41,904 bases of DNA, taken from NCBI GenBank assembly GCA_004335835.1, contig RWJK01001003.1, positions 4,355 to 46,258 of the forward strand, read 5' to 3'. The notes under the pieces are model-generated. The model saw only the letters and a program-made list of their open reading frames with translations, had not been told where the DNA came from and did not search any database. Every line of letters starts with the position of its first letter. Within the stretch, counting starts at the first letter, position 1. Positions 1-11,600 of the stretch are shown here, in pieces. Origin of the DNA: Scenedesmus sp. ARA3 (lineage: Eukaryota; Chlorophyta; Chlorophyceae; Sphaeropleales; Scenedesmaceae). The position numbers and the translations under genes were made by a program.

Positions 1-62
<62 letters not shown>
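1..62. repeat. (TAT)n trinucleotide microsatellite
   Basis: An uninterrupted run of about 20 TAT units occupies the left edge of the window and probably continues beyond it. It precedes the first recognisable exon by about 200 bases and shows no coding character. Confidence 0.95.
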
Positions 63-63
<1 letters not shown>

Positions 64-278
64 CATTGTTAACATTTGTGTCATAACCACAGCATTTGAC
101 ACGCCTGCAGCGGCAGCAGGGCTAGCAGCGGTGGCCGTCACCAGCATGCATCAAGGACATGCCCTGCCAGCCTCACCATGCAGATGTTGAACCACACTCA
201 CTGCTGCTCCATATATTTTTTCCAGTGCTGCAGGACAATCCATGTTTCTACCTGTGCTGCAATGCCTCTGCCATGCAG

Positions 279-3200
279 CCACCTACTCGCTCGGCCTTCC
301 ACCTCCAATCGAGCTTGGCTCATGGAACGACTCCTGCCGCTACACACCCATCGGCGCCAACTGCACAGCAACTTGCCCCGCCGGCTACCAGCCAGGCAGC
401 AGCGGCCCACCCACATCCAGCTGCGGCGTTGACCGCATCAGAGGCCTGGCGTGGAGCGAGCCTGCAGGCAGCTGCACTTCTGCAGCAGGTGGGGCACCTC
501 GCTGGCACTTGTGCTGGCAGCTGGTTGTCCTATGTTGTTTGGGTCGTAGCCATTCAAGGCTTGAAGGCACGGGAAACACAGTATGGATTACCGCATGTGC
601 TGCTGTGTTGCAACAATTGACACACCAGGGGGTTTAGATGTAGCTCATCAACCTTGTTCTGACAGCGTTTGTCATTGCGTCATAACTGCTTGACAGCCTT
701 GCGTCTTGCACAAGTTGCGTCACTGTCTTTGGGCTGCAATGCCAAGGCTGCAGGCCGTTATAAAGTGTTCAAAGTGCACCAGCTGCTGATGCACAACATG
801 GCCCAATTTCTGCACTGCAGTTATTCCGATATTCTTGAGCAGTAGCTTGTTGGTTATTATTTTGCTGCTGTTTGTGTTGATGTGCACAGGCCGCCGCTTG
901 ACTGTGTGGGCTGACTGGTGTACGCAGTGAGCCAGTTGCACGTGCAACTGCAGCTGGGCTGTCTAGGGCCACCCAGCATACGCAATGAGCCAGCAAAACT
1001 GCTGCAACAGTCATCTGCAGATTTAAACACTGAGATAGTATCATTTGACATTGCTGGTTGCAGTGCCGCCACTCGACTGTGTGGGGCGGCCTGCACTGCC
1101 ACAAAACGGGGCTTGGAGCTGCGGAAGCACCACACCTGGTAAGGGTGGCAGCAGGAAGTTGCCGCATGACTGCTGCCTCGTGCAGACTGACTTGCTGATC
1201 GCAAGTGGCAGGGCAGATCCTGTGTTTTCACTGGTGATGCAGTTGCCAGCACCGCAGTTCCTCGATAGTGCCATGTGCTGGTGGCCTTGATCGCGCGCAT
1301 CAACTACTCTCACCCGCTGCCTTGCAGACTCATATATGTTGACATATGGCATTTAGCACACTTGCAACCGATGCAGTTCAGCCTGTTGAGGCATAGCACG
1401 ACATCTGACTGCTTCAGTTCTTACACTGAAGGCTCTGGCTCTCGCATTGCTGTACGTTTGCTGCCACTGCTGCTGCCGTGCTGCCGATGCTTGTTTATGC
1501 TGTTCCTGCTTCAGATGGGCAGATATGCCAGGGGACTTGCAACAGGTTCTTCACCATGTCCGGCAGCCTCTCATCCAGGTGCACCAACGGCACATGAGGA
1601 CCCATTCAGGGCTCGTGCATTTTTACTCCTGCTCCTCCCAACCCTGGTAAGAGTATTACGAGCTGATCCAAGCTGCAACAATAGCCAGCAGCGTTTTGAA
1701 ATGATGTATGCCCTTTGTGCCTCCCAGAATATCTACATGAAGAGCTTGGCTACATAAAACGTTATCGGTTGTGCTGCTTGGCTACATATATGTTGCGCTG
1801 CGCTGCGGGAACCCAGAGAGCACATGTGTAATGCATTGTACCTCACTAGCCAGGTTGAATGTTCAGGCATCTTGACAACATTTCAAAAGCAAGCATGCCG
1901 CAGTTGTCTTGTGCAGTGCGATGCCCAATGGTGCACTGCTCCTGTGGGTGCGATCAGCTTCAAGCGCTGGAGGACTTGCAAATGCAATGCGACACTGAAA
2001 GCTGCAGGCCAAGCACGTGGGACGCATGCAGTGCAAACAGCACAGCACACCAGCCCTGCACTGCTGTAGTCTGTTTGTATGAAGCTGTAGTTTTTATGGC
2101 TGTGTTGCCGCAGAGATCGCAAACCTGGCGCTCACTGACTGCGGCACAGCAGGCCGGGACGTCCAGGCATCGGCGCGGCTGCACATGCAGGGCGACAACG
2201 CTTGGACCAATTACATGCTGCCTTTCTCTATCCGCTCCCTGAACAACAACTACTACACGTTGGGGGTCATGACTAACGGCTTTGTGGTGTTTGATGGAGT
2301 GGGTACTGGGACCTGCACCAGCACCAATGTCTGGTTTGGTCCCTATGCGTGTTTTGTCCCTGGAGCAACTGAGACAGCAACTGCAGCAATTTTCTTTGAC
2401 GGTGGGTGGTATGTGCACGTGCAATACGTTTGCACCAGTTGAATCAGGCAAAGACATACATGTTGTGAGCTCTGCATTGCGTAAACTCGACCAGCGCAAA
2501 ACATTCTGCGCTTCTTTGTCAGCTTTGAGGGCTCAACCCGGCATGTTGTTATTTCCACAGAGCAGTCACTGCACTGAGAGCAAGCTACCGCTGACATGTT
2601 GATGCCTACAGCATCCCGTTATCGTGTACTGTCCTTTCATGTGTGACGCCTCAATTATGCGCCCCTTGATAACTCACAAGGCATGCACATGCTGACCATG
2701 CTGGATTTGGATGCAGACCTGTTTGCCGACAATGTGTTGGCCTATGAAGACCCAGGCCAACAGTATGTCATCATTCAGTACTCAATGGTCACCAAGCCCA
2801 ACTCAAACATTCTCATTGGCCAGTTTCAGATATACTTGTTCAGCAACGGAGACATTGGCTACATCTACAACAATGTATATGCCTCACCAGAGTCTAAGGG
2901 CAGAAACGCTTTAATGGTGAGCCTTGTGCCGGCTTACAACACATGTGCAGCTGCAGGTGGCTGCGCACTTGGCGCGCTAGGGCCAGCAACTCACATGCAG
3001 CAGGAACGAGCCGGGTGGCACGTCACATGTCTGCAGCAGCAATGCATGCCATTGTTGCCGTGGGCATTGGAGCCTTAAGACCATTTCAACTAAAGAGATA
3101 GTTGCACAGCCACCACACAGCTCGAAGAACTGCAAATCCAGCAACGTAACAGAAACAAAACACATGTAGCCCCAACAAAGACAAAACCCCACTTTTGACG

Positions 3201-4225
3201 AATGCCAGTTACGGTGTGCTGCTGCCGCATGATGCCATGCGCCCGCAGGCATGAGGTGGCGAAATTCGGGCGGGAACGTTATCCGCACCTCAAGCTACAA
3301 CGTGGCAATCCTCAAACCTGGGCTTGCATTTTTGATGAAGGCAGAGCTGAGTGGCTACGGGGACCTGTTGCCATGGACTGGCGCAGCACCCTACGTGAGG
3401 TATGTGCAGAACCAGTTCACCGCGCCGCGCCCTGTGATCACCTTCCCGGCCGTCAACACAGCCGTGAAAAGAGCAGACCTGAAGCTGGACTGGACCATGT
3501 CAGTAAGCGACCTGGGCTCCAATGGGACGCTGAGACCATGTAGTGCAATGCACTGAGCCGCGGCACCTTAGCGTGACTTGTAGTTGTGAAACCGAACTAC
3601 ACATGTTGCTGCACAGCGCCGCAGGTGTACTCGGTGCAGCAGCACCTGCAAGTCCGAGGTCCTTTAGCTTCATATAACATGAAAGCTTTGGCGTTCAAGG
3701 GTGTGCGTTGTGTTCTACGGTGCTCACTCTCCTTTCTGGTCTCTGACCTTGTGTTCAACCTGTTGTGGGTAAGATGGTGCCAGGACGCACATGTTACTAT
3801 CATCTCTCATTTGTCCTTTTTTGCACGCAGTTCCTCTTGCGCACGGCAGCACACCCTCAGTTTCCAAAAACCAGAAGTCATTTTTGCTTCTCTTTTTGCT
3901 GCACGCAGTTCCTCCTGCTCATGGCAGCACACCCTCAGTTCGTACTCTGAGGTCTGCTTCCTGTTGTTTTTGCTGCGCGCAGTTCTTCATGTACATGGGC
4001 AGCGACATCATGATCAACAACCCCTTGCGGCAGCCAGCAATCAGCTACAAGGCCTGGATGGATGATGCGGTGAACACCAAGGACATTCCAGGGGCCCTCC
4101 GGAGCTTCACGCCTGTGCTGAGCAACAATGCATACACAGGCTGGGCATCTGTTACGTTGTTTGCTTGCATAGCAGGCGTTGGGTGCTCAAAGGCTTGCCC
4201 GGTGAACTTTGTCATTACGGACTAG
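279..4225 (+). CDS. Secreted sushi/nidogen-like multidomain protein (5' partial)
   Basis: Spliced model with exons (about 279)-488, 1064-1138, 1515-1646, 2114-2401, 2681-2956, 3249-3502, 3625-3651 and 3983-4225 (TAG). Phases chain without conflict: the first five junctions are phase 1, the last two phase 0. Exon 1 encodes a sushi/CCP-like module (Cys pattern DSC, ANCTATC, SSCG, WSEPAGSC). Exons 2 and 3 form a second one (NGAWSC, CQGTC, CTNGT, GSC). Exons 4-5 resemble a nidogen-type beta domain (LPFSIRSLNNNYYTLGVMTN, then IIQYSMV and FQIYLFSNGDIGYIY). Exons 6-8 are not recognised. The role is probably extracellular, in adhesion or cell wall. Oddities: an in-frame TGA at 1595-1597 replaces the conserved second-sushi Trp, so the locus may be decaying or carry a base error. 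Exon 7 is tiny with a weak donor, and the end of exon 8 is uncertain; a further exon near 4308-4380 is possible. The signal peptide lies outside the window. Domain names are inferred by motif only. Confidence 0.6.
890..918 (+). repeat. Echo of exon 2 start (sushi/nidogen gene)
   Basis: A CAG acceptor followed by a diverged copy of the first 29 bases of exon 2 (real copy at 1064) sits about 175 bases upstream in the intron. The shared core reads CCGCC, then TGACTGTGTGGG-like sequence. It is not a usable exon because similarity fades before any donor. Confidence 0.5.
3731..3809 (+). repeat. Dispersed 80-100 bp repeat, copy 1
   Basis: Closely similar to 13661-13729 (same strand) and to the reverse complement of 14107-14193. 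The shared cores are GTGTTCAACCTGTTGTGG, GGTGCCAGGAC and ACTATC-TCTCTC. It lies in the last large intron of the sushi/nidogen gene. No target-site duplication is obvious. It may be a fragment of a mobile element, as one frame stays open through all three copies. Confidence 0.75.
3826..3945 (+). repeat. Two echoes of exon 8 start (sushi/nidogen gene)
   Basis: Two tandem copies, about 70 bases apart, reproduce the acceptor (GCACGCAG) and the first roughly 35 bases of exon 8, whose true copy starts at 3983. Both keep the AG and the TTC-TC start but diverge in the body. They resemble each other more than the real exon. Confidence 0.7.
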
Positions 4226-7185
4226 CAAGTACCCCTTAGGGTGCTTTGGATGGGCACTTGTGACAGGTTGATTGTGTTGTTATATGTGCATGCGGTCATA
4301 GATGCAGGTGCTTCAGTCTTTGCAAATAAACATATCCGCACTTGGGGCAATGACAGCTCAAGGCCATACAGGGCAGCTCACCTGTCATGGTGGCCTCGCA
4401 TTTGGCGGACCCTACACCTGGCATTGTGGCAATGCTGTGGCATGCTGCAGCTCTAGCAGAGCTATGGACCCTGCAGTCCAGCTTCACGTGCTCAGGGGTT
4501 GGCCCGGCGCGAGTGTTTGTTGGTGCACGTGCTTTTTGGCCCAAGGTGTGGGCATGTACGAGAGAGTTTTGGGTGCTGTCAGTTGTGGGCGCCCAGCTGT
4601 GTGCATTGTGTGCATTAAGCTGGGCAGGCGGGGCGGTGTGCAACAGCCACCTGCAACAGTGTTGTCAGGGGTGTATGGGATGCAGACTGCAGCACAGGCG
4701 TGTACTGGGCGAGGCGGCAGCATTGCCTGCATCGATTACTACTGCATAGCCTACACACGCATTGCATGCACCATTTGTTGCATAGCGTTCACGCGCATTG
4801 CCTGTATCGAGCAATTGCTGCATAGCGTTCACGCGCATTGCCTGTATCGAGCATTTGCTGCATATCGTTCACGCGCATTGCATGTATCGAGCATTTGCTG
4901 CATAGCGTTCACATGCATTGCCTGTATCGAGCATTTGTTGGTAGCGTACATCAGAATGTGTTATTGCGTGCATTGGCAGCAGCTGTGTCACAGAAAGACT
5001 TGCAGTTCAGCCAGCTACTGCTGCATCTACGCTGCAGCTGCAGTAGTGCAGCTGCAGCTACAGGTTCAGTGCTATATTTCGCTATCAAAGTGGTGCCATA
5101 TGAGTGGCTGAAGCTGTGTGTGGTGTTCGCAGCCTTGCACACTCTGCCCCGGGCCGGTCCTGGCAGGTCCGGACACATGCGCAACACAAACATGTTCAGT
5201 GTGCCATTGCATACCATATTGACAGTGGGGTATTAAGCAACACACCTCGCACCGCATGATTGAGGTGCATATGCAACTTGCATGTAGTGTGCAGACGCAG
5301 TCATTAGGCAAACGCCAATCAAAGCAACTGGTCTGCCGCGCATTTGTGCACCGCTTGGCTGGGGTGTTTGGGCAATGCTATTGTGATGTGCTGTATGGTA
5401 GCACACAGCAATTGTGCAGATGACTGGGCTGTTCTGCATTGCGCATTTGGTGTTCAGACGCGGTCGGTGGGCTGCTGTTATCACAGCGCAATCGTTACAC
5501 AGCGCTGTGTGCACGGTCTGGCTGGGTTTTAGGCATGTTATTTACATAGGTGGGCTGTTTGACAGAGCTGCGAGCACCATTGTGGAGCGCTGCAAGTGAT
5601 CTGCAGCCTGGGGGACAACAGATACTTTAGCGTTGGGTGACCAGCTGGGGCAAATTCAGCTGTGACGATTGGCAGTGGGTGCCTGCTTGCTTGCTGTGCT
5701 TCACGGCACGTTGCATCATGCTTTGGGTGGCGTTTTGCGTTGGGTTGCATTTCGCTTTCGGTTGCATTTCACACAGGGGTTGTATTGCTTGCAGATGGTG
5801 TGCTGGCCCGCCAACCACAGGTAGCCTCTTGTGACTGCGGTGACACCTGTCGTAGTACTTGGGCATGCTGATGTGCAGTAGCTTTGTATTGCTTCAACGC
5901 ATGTGCAATGCATGATGCTGTTGGCAGCACTGTTGTGCTGCTGCTGGTGGTTTGTGTGTTGCTTTGACGTGATGGACGCATATCATGGTGTGTTGCATGG
6001 CTGATAGCTTGTCTTGCTGTCATCATGGCAAGGTGGATGCCTTTATCAATGTCATGCTCCCAATGCCAGGCGGCATAGTGCCGCAGCTCGTCATCACGCA
6101 CATAACATCATTGCTGCTGCATCAGACATGCACTGGTGCTGCATCCTGCCAGGATACGGTACATGCTTCGCAGCTGCAGCACATATGCCTCGGCCCACTG
6201 CTACCTTTGATGTTCAGGCACGGAAGATTATATGTCAGAGTTGATGGCGCTTCAAGATATCGCATGTCGGTAGGATTGTTGTTGGGGTCAGTTTGTATGT
6301 GCGCTCTCAGCAGGGCTTTACGGCATGGTTGATAGTTTTACCAACACTGCAGTGCAAATGTAGCAGCATTATAGTTTGCAGTTGATGACAATCATGCAGT
6401 TTTGCTGCCAATGTGCTGTTCTGCTGTCAGGTTACTTTGTGCTTGCTTCGCAATAGGTATCAGTGAGCTGCACAGCAATCCCGCCAGTTGCTGTGACGCA
6501 GCACTGCTGTGTTAAGCATGCTTGTTACTCTGACTCAGTGAATAAGGCTGGCTTGGCTTCATAAGAGCAGTCTGCATAGTACTGACAGGCAAACAGGCAG
6601 TGCTGCAGAGATCTGATCCACCTGTGATTGAGACATGTGCAGTTTTCTGCCGCACTGGGCCAATGGGCCCCAGGGTTGATTGCATGGACAGGGCTGCAGC
6701 TGCCCATCGTGGCTGCGGCAAATGCTGAGGCTGTAGCCAGCATCGTTGTACAGTAGCAATCAGTGCAACTGGAAAGCCTTTTTGTGACAGAGCATGCATG
6801 CGAGTATTCGTGCAGCCAGTGTGCAAGGCACAGCATTGATGCTGCTGCATGACGTCATGCTGCCGTGTTTGAGATGCCAGCACGGCCAGTGGCGACATTG
6901 CAGCACCACTGAGTTCTTGCGTTTGGGCTGCTGTCGAGCCGTGTGTTGCATCAGTGTTGCTAGTCCAAGCAGGCTGCACGTATGGAAGTGGAGTAGGGGG
7001 CCACCCTGTGTTGCCTTGCTTGTACCGGCACCACTGGCTGTCCAGCCACCATAGGTTACAACCTTGGGTTCCCCAAACAGCTGTAATGCAACCTCTTGAT
7101 CTTGGATCCTTGATGGGCGAAAGATCAGGTTCCAACCTCTGAGATGCAGCTGATTTACATACGTGATGCTCTAAGACAGCATGCT
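4226..7185. other. Gene-poor stretch
   Basis: No exon-like reading frame, conserved motif or RNA gene could be supported here, apart from the 40-bp tandem array listed separately. Open frames are short, rich in Cys, Trp and His, and mutually inconsistent, as expected of non-coding DNA. The sequence is rich in TGCA and CATG words. Confidence 0.6.
4744..4940 (+). repeat. 40-bp tandem repeat, about five units
   Basis: Four clean 40-base units (4781-4820, 4821-4860, 4861-4900, 4901-4940) begin CATAGCGTTCACGCGCATTG and continue CCTGTATCGAGCATTTGCTG with few substitutions. A shorter degenerate unit precedes them. All frames through it are open because 40 is not a multiple of three and the unit lacks stops, but there is no coding context. 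Confidence 0.9.
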
Positions 7186-7252
7186 GAAACAGTACATTAC
7201 ATTACATTACATGCTCCACTCAACGAGGAGTGGGAACCCCAGTCAGGAAACA
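7186..7252 (-). mobile_element. 5'-truncated retroposon tail with TSD
   Basis: A 55-bp insert (7192-7246) is flanked by the direct repeat GAAACA at 7186-7191 and 7247-7252. Read on the minus strand it has a hairpin (CCACTC, loop CTCGTT, GAGTGG) followed by a (TGTAA)n tail. The same hairpin and tail occur in the insert at 14773-14934. Shared 3' end, variable 5' truncation and target duplications are the hallmarks of LINE/SINE retroposition; the family assignment is inference. Confidence 0.8.
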
Positions 7253-7835
7253 ACTCTGTCAGGGTTGATATAGCCTGGTCAAACGTGCATATGCAAGCAT
7301 ACCCTTCAACAGGTTTGACTTCAGGATCCGTCAACACACCAGTGGTGCTCATAGTACCTGCATGCGTTCTGCTGCCTTTAGCATGCCAGTAATGCATGCT
7401 ACCAACCTGCATGACAAGTCCTCATGAGCTGGCATGCATGCACAATTACCGTGCAAGTGGCCACGCCCGTCACATGGTGCGCTCAAAATCCAGAAGTCAT
7501 AGCATTATCAGTTGAAGCGTTGTGGAGCACTCACCCTACATGCTGCATTGATGACAACACAGTGTGTCTGGTGGTGCGTCATCACTCAGCATGAATGTAT
7601 CAGTACTCATGCGTTTCTGGTAAAACAACAAATGCGCTATCATGATCAAGTCAAATCACCTGATCACATGGTTGGGATACTGCATCTGCAACGATTAGCA
7701 GCCAGCAAGCTTTGCTAAGCAAACATGATCATGCTTGCCAAAGTGTGACTGTGTGACAGTACATCAACCGCGTACCAGCCAGCCACCCCTTCCCCCACCT
7801 AATCCCACGCCCCTTGGCAATGATGCCCGCATTAT

Positions 7836-7952
7836 GATGCATGTGCATGATCAATGCATGATCAATGCATGCTCAATGCATGCATGTGCATGCTCAATGC
7901 ATGCACGTGTGTGATCAATGCATTATCAATGCATGCATGTGCATGATCATGG
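7836..7952. repeat. ATCAATGCATG-type short satellite
   Basis: About ten imperfect 10-14 base units built around the palindrome ATGCAT, alternating ATCAATGCATG, CTCAATGCATG and ATGTGCATG. It lies about 160 bases downstream of the sulfatase stop codon, so it may fall within that gene's 3' flank. Confidence 0.85.
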
Positions 7953-8111
7953 AAGCCCGTGATAACCCGGTTATGGGCCAGGCATAAATCAGCCTGACAA
8001 TGAAGGTGAATCGCAGCAGTGCATGCATTGTGTTGTACCAACCAAACCCAAGTTTTTATCAGTAAATCACACGCTTGTTATTATTTGTTGCCTTCACAGC
8101 AGCCGCCGATC

Positions 8112-8245
8112 TCACACCAGCAGGCTGCACGCCTCATCTTGCTGCATGCAGCCGGCAACGCCCTCCGAGTCAAACGGCGAGTACAAACTCTCCAGCTCAC
8201 TCTGCCCATCCGGCCAGCCATGCTGCAGCCGCAACACATCCCAGG

Positions 8246-8283
<38 letters not shown>

Positions 8284-8620
8284 GCGCCGTCAGCCGCCAC
8301 TGCTGCCGTCACTGCTGAGTCAGCAGAGCTGACCAAAGGAGATGACGTCATCGCCTGCACTGTGCTGTCTGCCAGATCAGCTAGCCATCCAAGGTTTCCA
8401 GATACATCCAAGCCTGGGGCCGGCTCAGCAATAGGCAAGCTGTCTGCTTCAGCTGCCATGCTGCTATTGGCATACTCGTAATTGTAGAAGCTGCCTCCTG
8501 TGGTTAGTTCGGCGGCGGGCCTTGTGCTGCCAGCGTTTGCTTGTCGGCGCGTGCGCTTTAGGCGTGCTTCTGTCACCGAGGTGAACTGCAAGGCGCCAAG
8601 GTGCTTGAAGACGGGGCCTG

Positions 8621-8661
<41 letters not shown>

Positions 8662-11600
8662 GCGGCGGCGGCAGCAGCAGCTGTAAGCATTGTGTGGTGT
8701 TGATCATGTAGCGTGCAGCTAGGACTGTTGCCTGCAGTATGTTCGCCGTTACGGCAGACGCTGCCTGTCATCCCGTGGAGTACGGACATGACATGCTTTG
8801 TTTGCTCACCTCACAAGCTGCAAGGGTTTGATGGGCAAGAATTCTGCAACACATCTTCCAGCACCACTACTGCCGTATTTTGCTTTGTCTGCCACCGTAT
8901 CCTGTACAGCACTGCAGTGGCTCTTTACATCAATGTTGCTGCCAATTTATTGCTCACCTGTTGTGCCTGTGCGTGTCGGCAGCAGCTGCAGGCAGGTCTC
9001 GGTGTTGTTGACTTGTTCTGCTGCCCGATCCAATGCAGCAATGCATGCAGCCAATCCTGACAATTGCCCTTGTTGTCTTTGTATAATCAACAGTGCTCAC
9101 CTGTTGTGCCAGTGCGTGTCGGCAGCAGCTGCAGGCAGACCTCAGTCTTCTGTGAGCCCGAGGGTGCCAGCCACAAGCTGCCCATGGACACACCCCGCAT
9201 CCTGGCCTGCAGCAGCAGCAGCAGCAGCAGCAGCGGCAGCAGCAGCAGCAGGTTTGCAGGGTGGACCTAGCACTGCAGTCACCAGAAGAAGGCAACCAAA
9301 AGGCCCACACATACGAGAAACACGGCACCTGCAAACCCAAATCCAGGTGCTTGCTTGCAACAAGCTTGCTCCTTGAAATGTACCTGCCGAAACAAACAAG
9401 CTTGAACTGCACCTCAAGATTTCATTTTGTTGCTTGATGTGCCTCCAGTTCAACTAGGGATGCTGCTGCTAGTCCATCAAATACTGATTTTCATGTCACA
9501 AAGACACCTGTCACCTTGGTCAGCTGCCGTTGCCTCGTAAGAGCAAACTGTGTTGGTGTTTCACATCTTCAATGCTTGACAGCAGGTGCATCTGATTGAG
9601 CAGCCGCGCACCTGTATCTAGTATCTATCTGGCAATTCCACAGCACTACACGTGCACACCGTCACGAAACATAGCATGCTGGTCCTGGCTTGGCAGCGGC
9701 TGCACCTGAATGCGCTGCCACACACCTGAGCAGGCAGCTGCACCCGCAGCGCCAAAGACCGCCCAGCCTGGATGTCGTTGTGCATCCCTACTGACAGCTT
9801 GAACGGGGCCTGCCTGCTGCTGCTGTAGATGGCTGCCACGTCATACATGCCCTCACGCAGCACCTGCAGGTGCGGCAAGAAAGCAACACAAGCACAGCAA
9901 ACAGGGATGATGCATTGTGTTTTTCTGGTCCCATATGGTTGGACCAGCCATATCGAAGTTGTGCAAGGACCTCGCGTGGCACACACAGAAGGCAATCGCA
10001 ATAGTTGCCAGTATGTATTTTCTTGGTGTTGGTGAACCCTGGCAATGAACTGCACCTGGCTGATCAAGATCATCATCCACACAGCACTCACAGTAGCTCA
10101 TGAAGTTGTGTGTGTGCCAACAAAAGCAGCAGCATCACATCCGCTGCAAGCAGCTGCAGCTCATCTGCAGCTTCAAGACAACACAGCCAGACAGCAAATG
10201 TGCCTATGCACATCTGCTGACACCTCGGAACCTTGTCCAGCTCCTGCCTCCCCAAAACCCCACCTTGATCTTCCAGCACATGCTGTCGCCTGCCCACTGG
10301 CGCCATCCTGCAGCAGCCTCGCACAAACAATGTGCACACCAGCACATGTCTACACCCTACACAACCCCTCTCAACCCTATACTCACCTTGTTCTTCCAGC
10401 ACATGCTATCGCGCGCCTCAACAGCCACCAGGGCCGTCCAGCAGCAGCGTCACGCAATCAATGCACCAGCTCAGATTCAAGAAGCACCCGCCTGAATGCA
10501 AACCACCCCCCCTCAACACTACGCCCCACCTTGATCTTCCAGCACATGCTGTCGCCTGGCTCTGAAAAACCACTGGCGCCATCCAGCAGCAGAGTTACAC
10601 GCTTTGGTGTGCGCTCGTGTGCCCCTGCTGCCAGCAGGTTGGTGACTGTCCAGCTGCCCATGCCCAGGAAGAAGGTGGGCTTGGAGAAAGAGTGGGGGTC
10701 AGACACAACTGAGGCCCACCAGTCTTCAGCAGCCCTGCAAAAACATGCAAACACACATGCTCAGGAGGTGTCAAATTCAGCAGGAGGGCTTAGATGAAGG
10801 AGTGGGGATCAGACACAACTGAGGCCCACCAATCCTCGGCAGCCCGGCAGCACATGCATTGAAGTAGGGGGGCAAAAGGCAAAGGCCCAAAGTCTATTAT
10901 GGGATTGGCATGCGGTGCCAGATGCAAACCTTTGATTGCAGGAAACAAGCTATTTTTGCCGGTGGGCTTCGTGAAGGAGTAGAGTTCAGAAGCATCTAAT
11001 GCAGGGATCCATGAGCAGGACAGATGCACGCAGGATTCTAGACATGCACGTTATGATACAGGTGTGCCCGAGGATGCCAGTGCTGCTCTAAATTTTCACT
11101 CACTTGGACATGCGCTTTGCCAGGCTTGCAGCCAGTGCGGCATCCTTCACCTCTGTGGAAGAGCTCTCCAGGTGCCGATGGTCAATCCTGCACACAACCA
11201 AGGTGAGCAATTGATTGGTTTTTGACAGCGGTGATGCTGAGTCAGCACTCTCTTGGTGCCGATGGTAAATCCTACACACAGCCAAGGTGAGCAATGGATT
11301 GGTTTTTGTCAGCGGTGATGCCGATTCAGCAGGGACAACTGTTTTCCAGGTGCCGATGGTCAATCTTGCACACAGCCAAGGTGAGCTAAAAAGCAGTTGC
11401 GTCAGCGCTGATGCTGTGTCAGCACTGTCCAAGTGCCGGAGGTCAATCCTGCAAGGCAGCAGTTAGCCATGGGTGAAGCATCAATATGCTTTGTGTTGGC
11501 AATGCACTCAGGAGCTGGCTGCTGTGTTTACCACAAGTAGCAACGCCTACAACGTCTCCAAAGCCACATGATTGCTGGTAGCCGCCAATTGTTTACGGCT

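Noticed and set aside
4302..5111. 269-codon plus-strand open frame
   Set aside because: Largely the 40-bp tandem repeat, with Cys/Ile/Ala-rich translation that is the same in other frames. Only its first part (about 4308-4380, another frame) might be an exon of the upstream gene.
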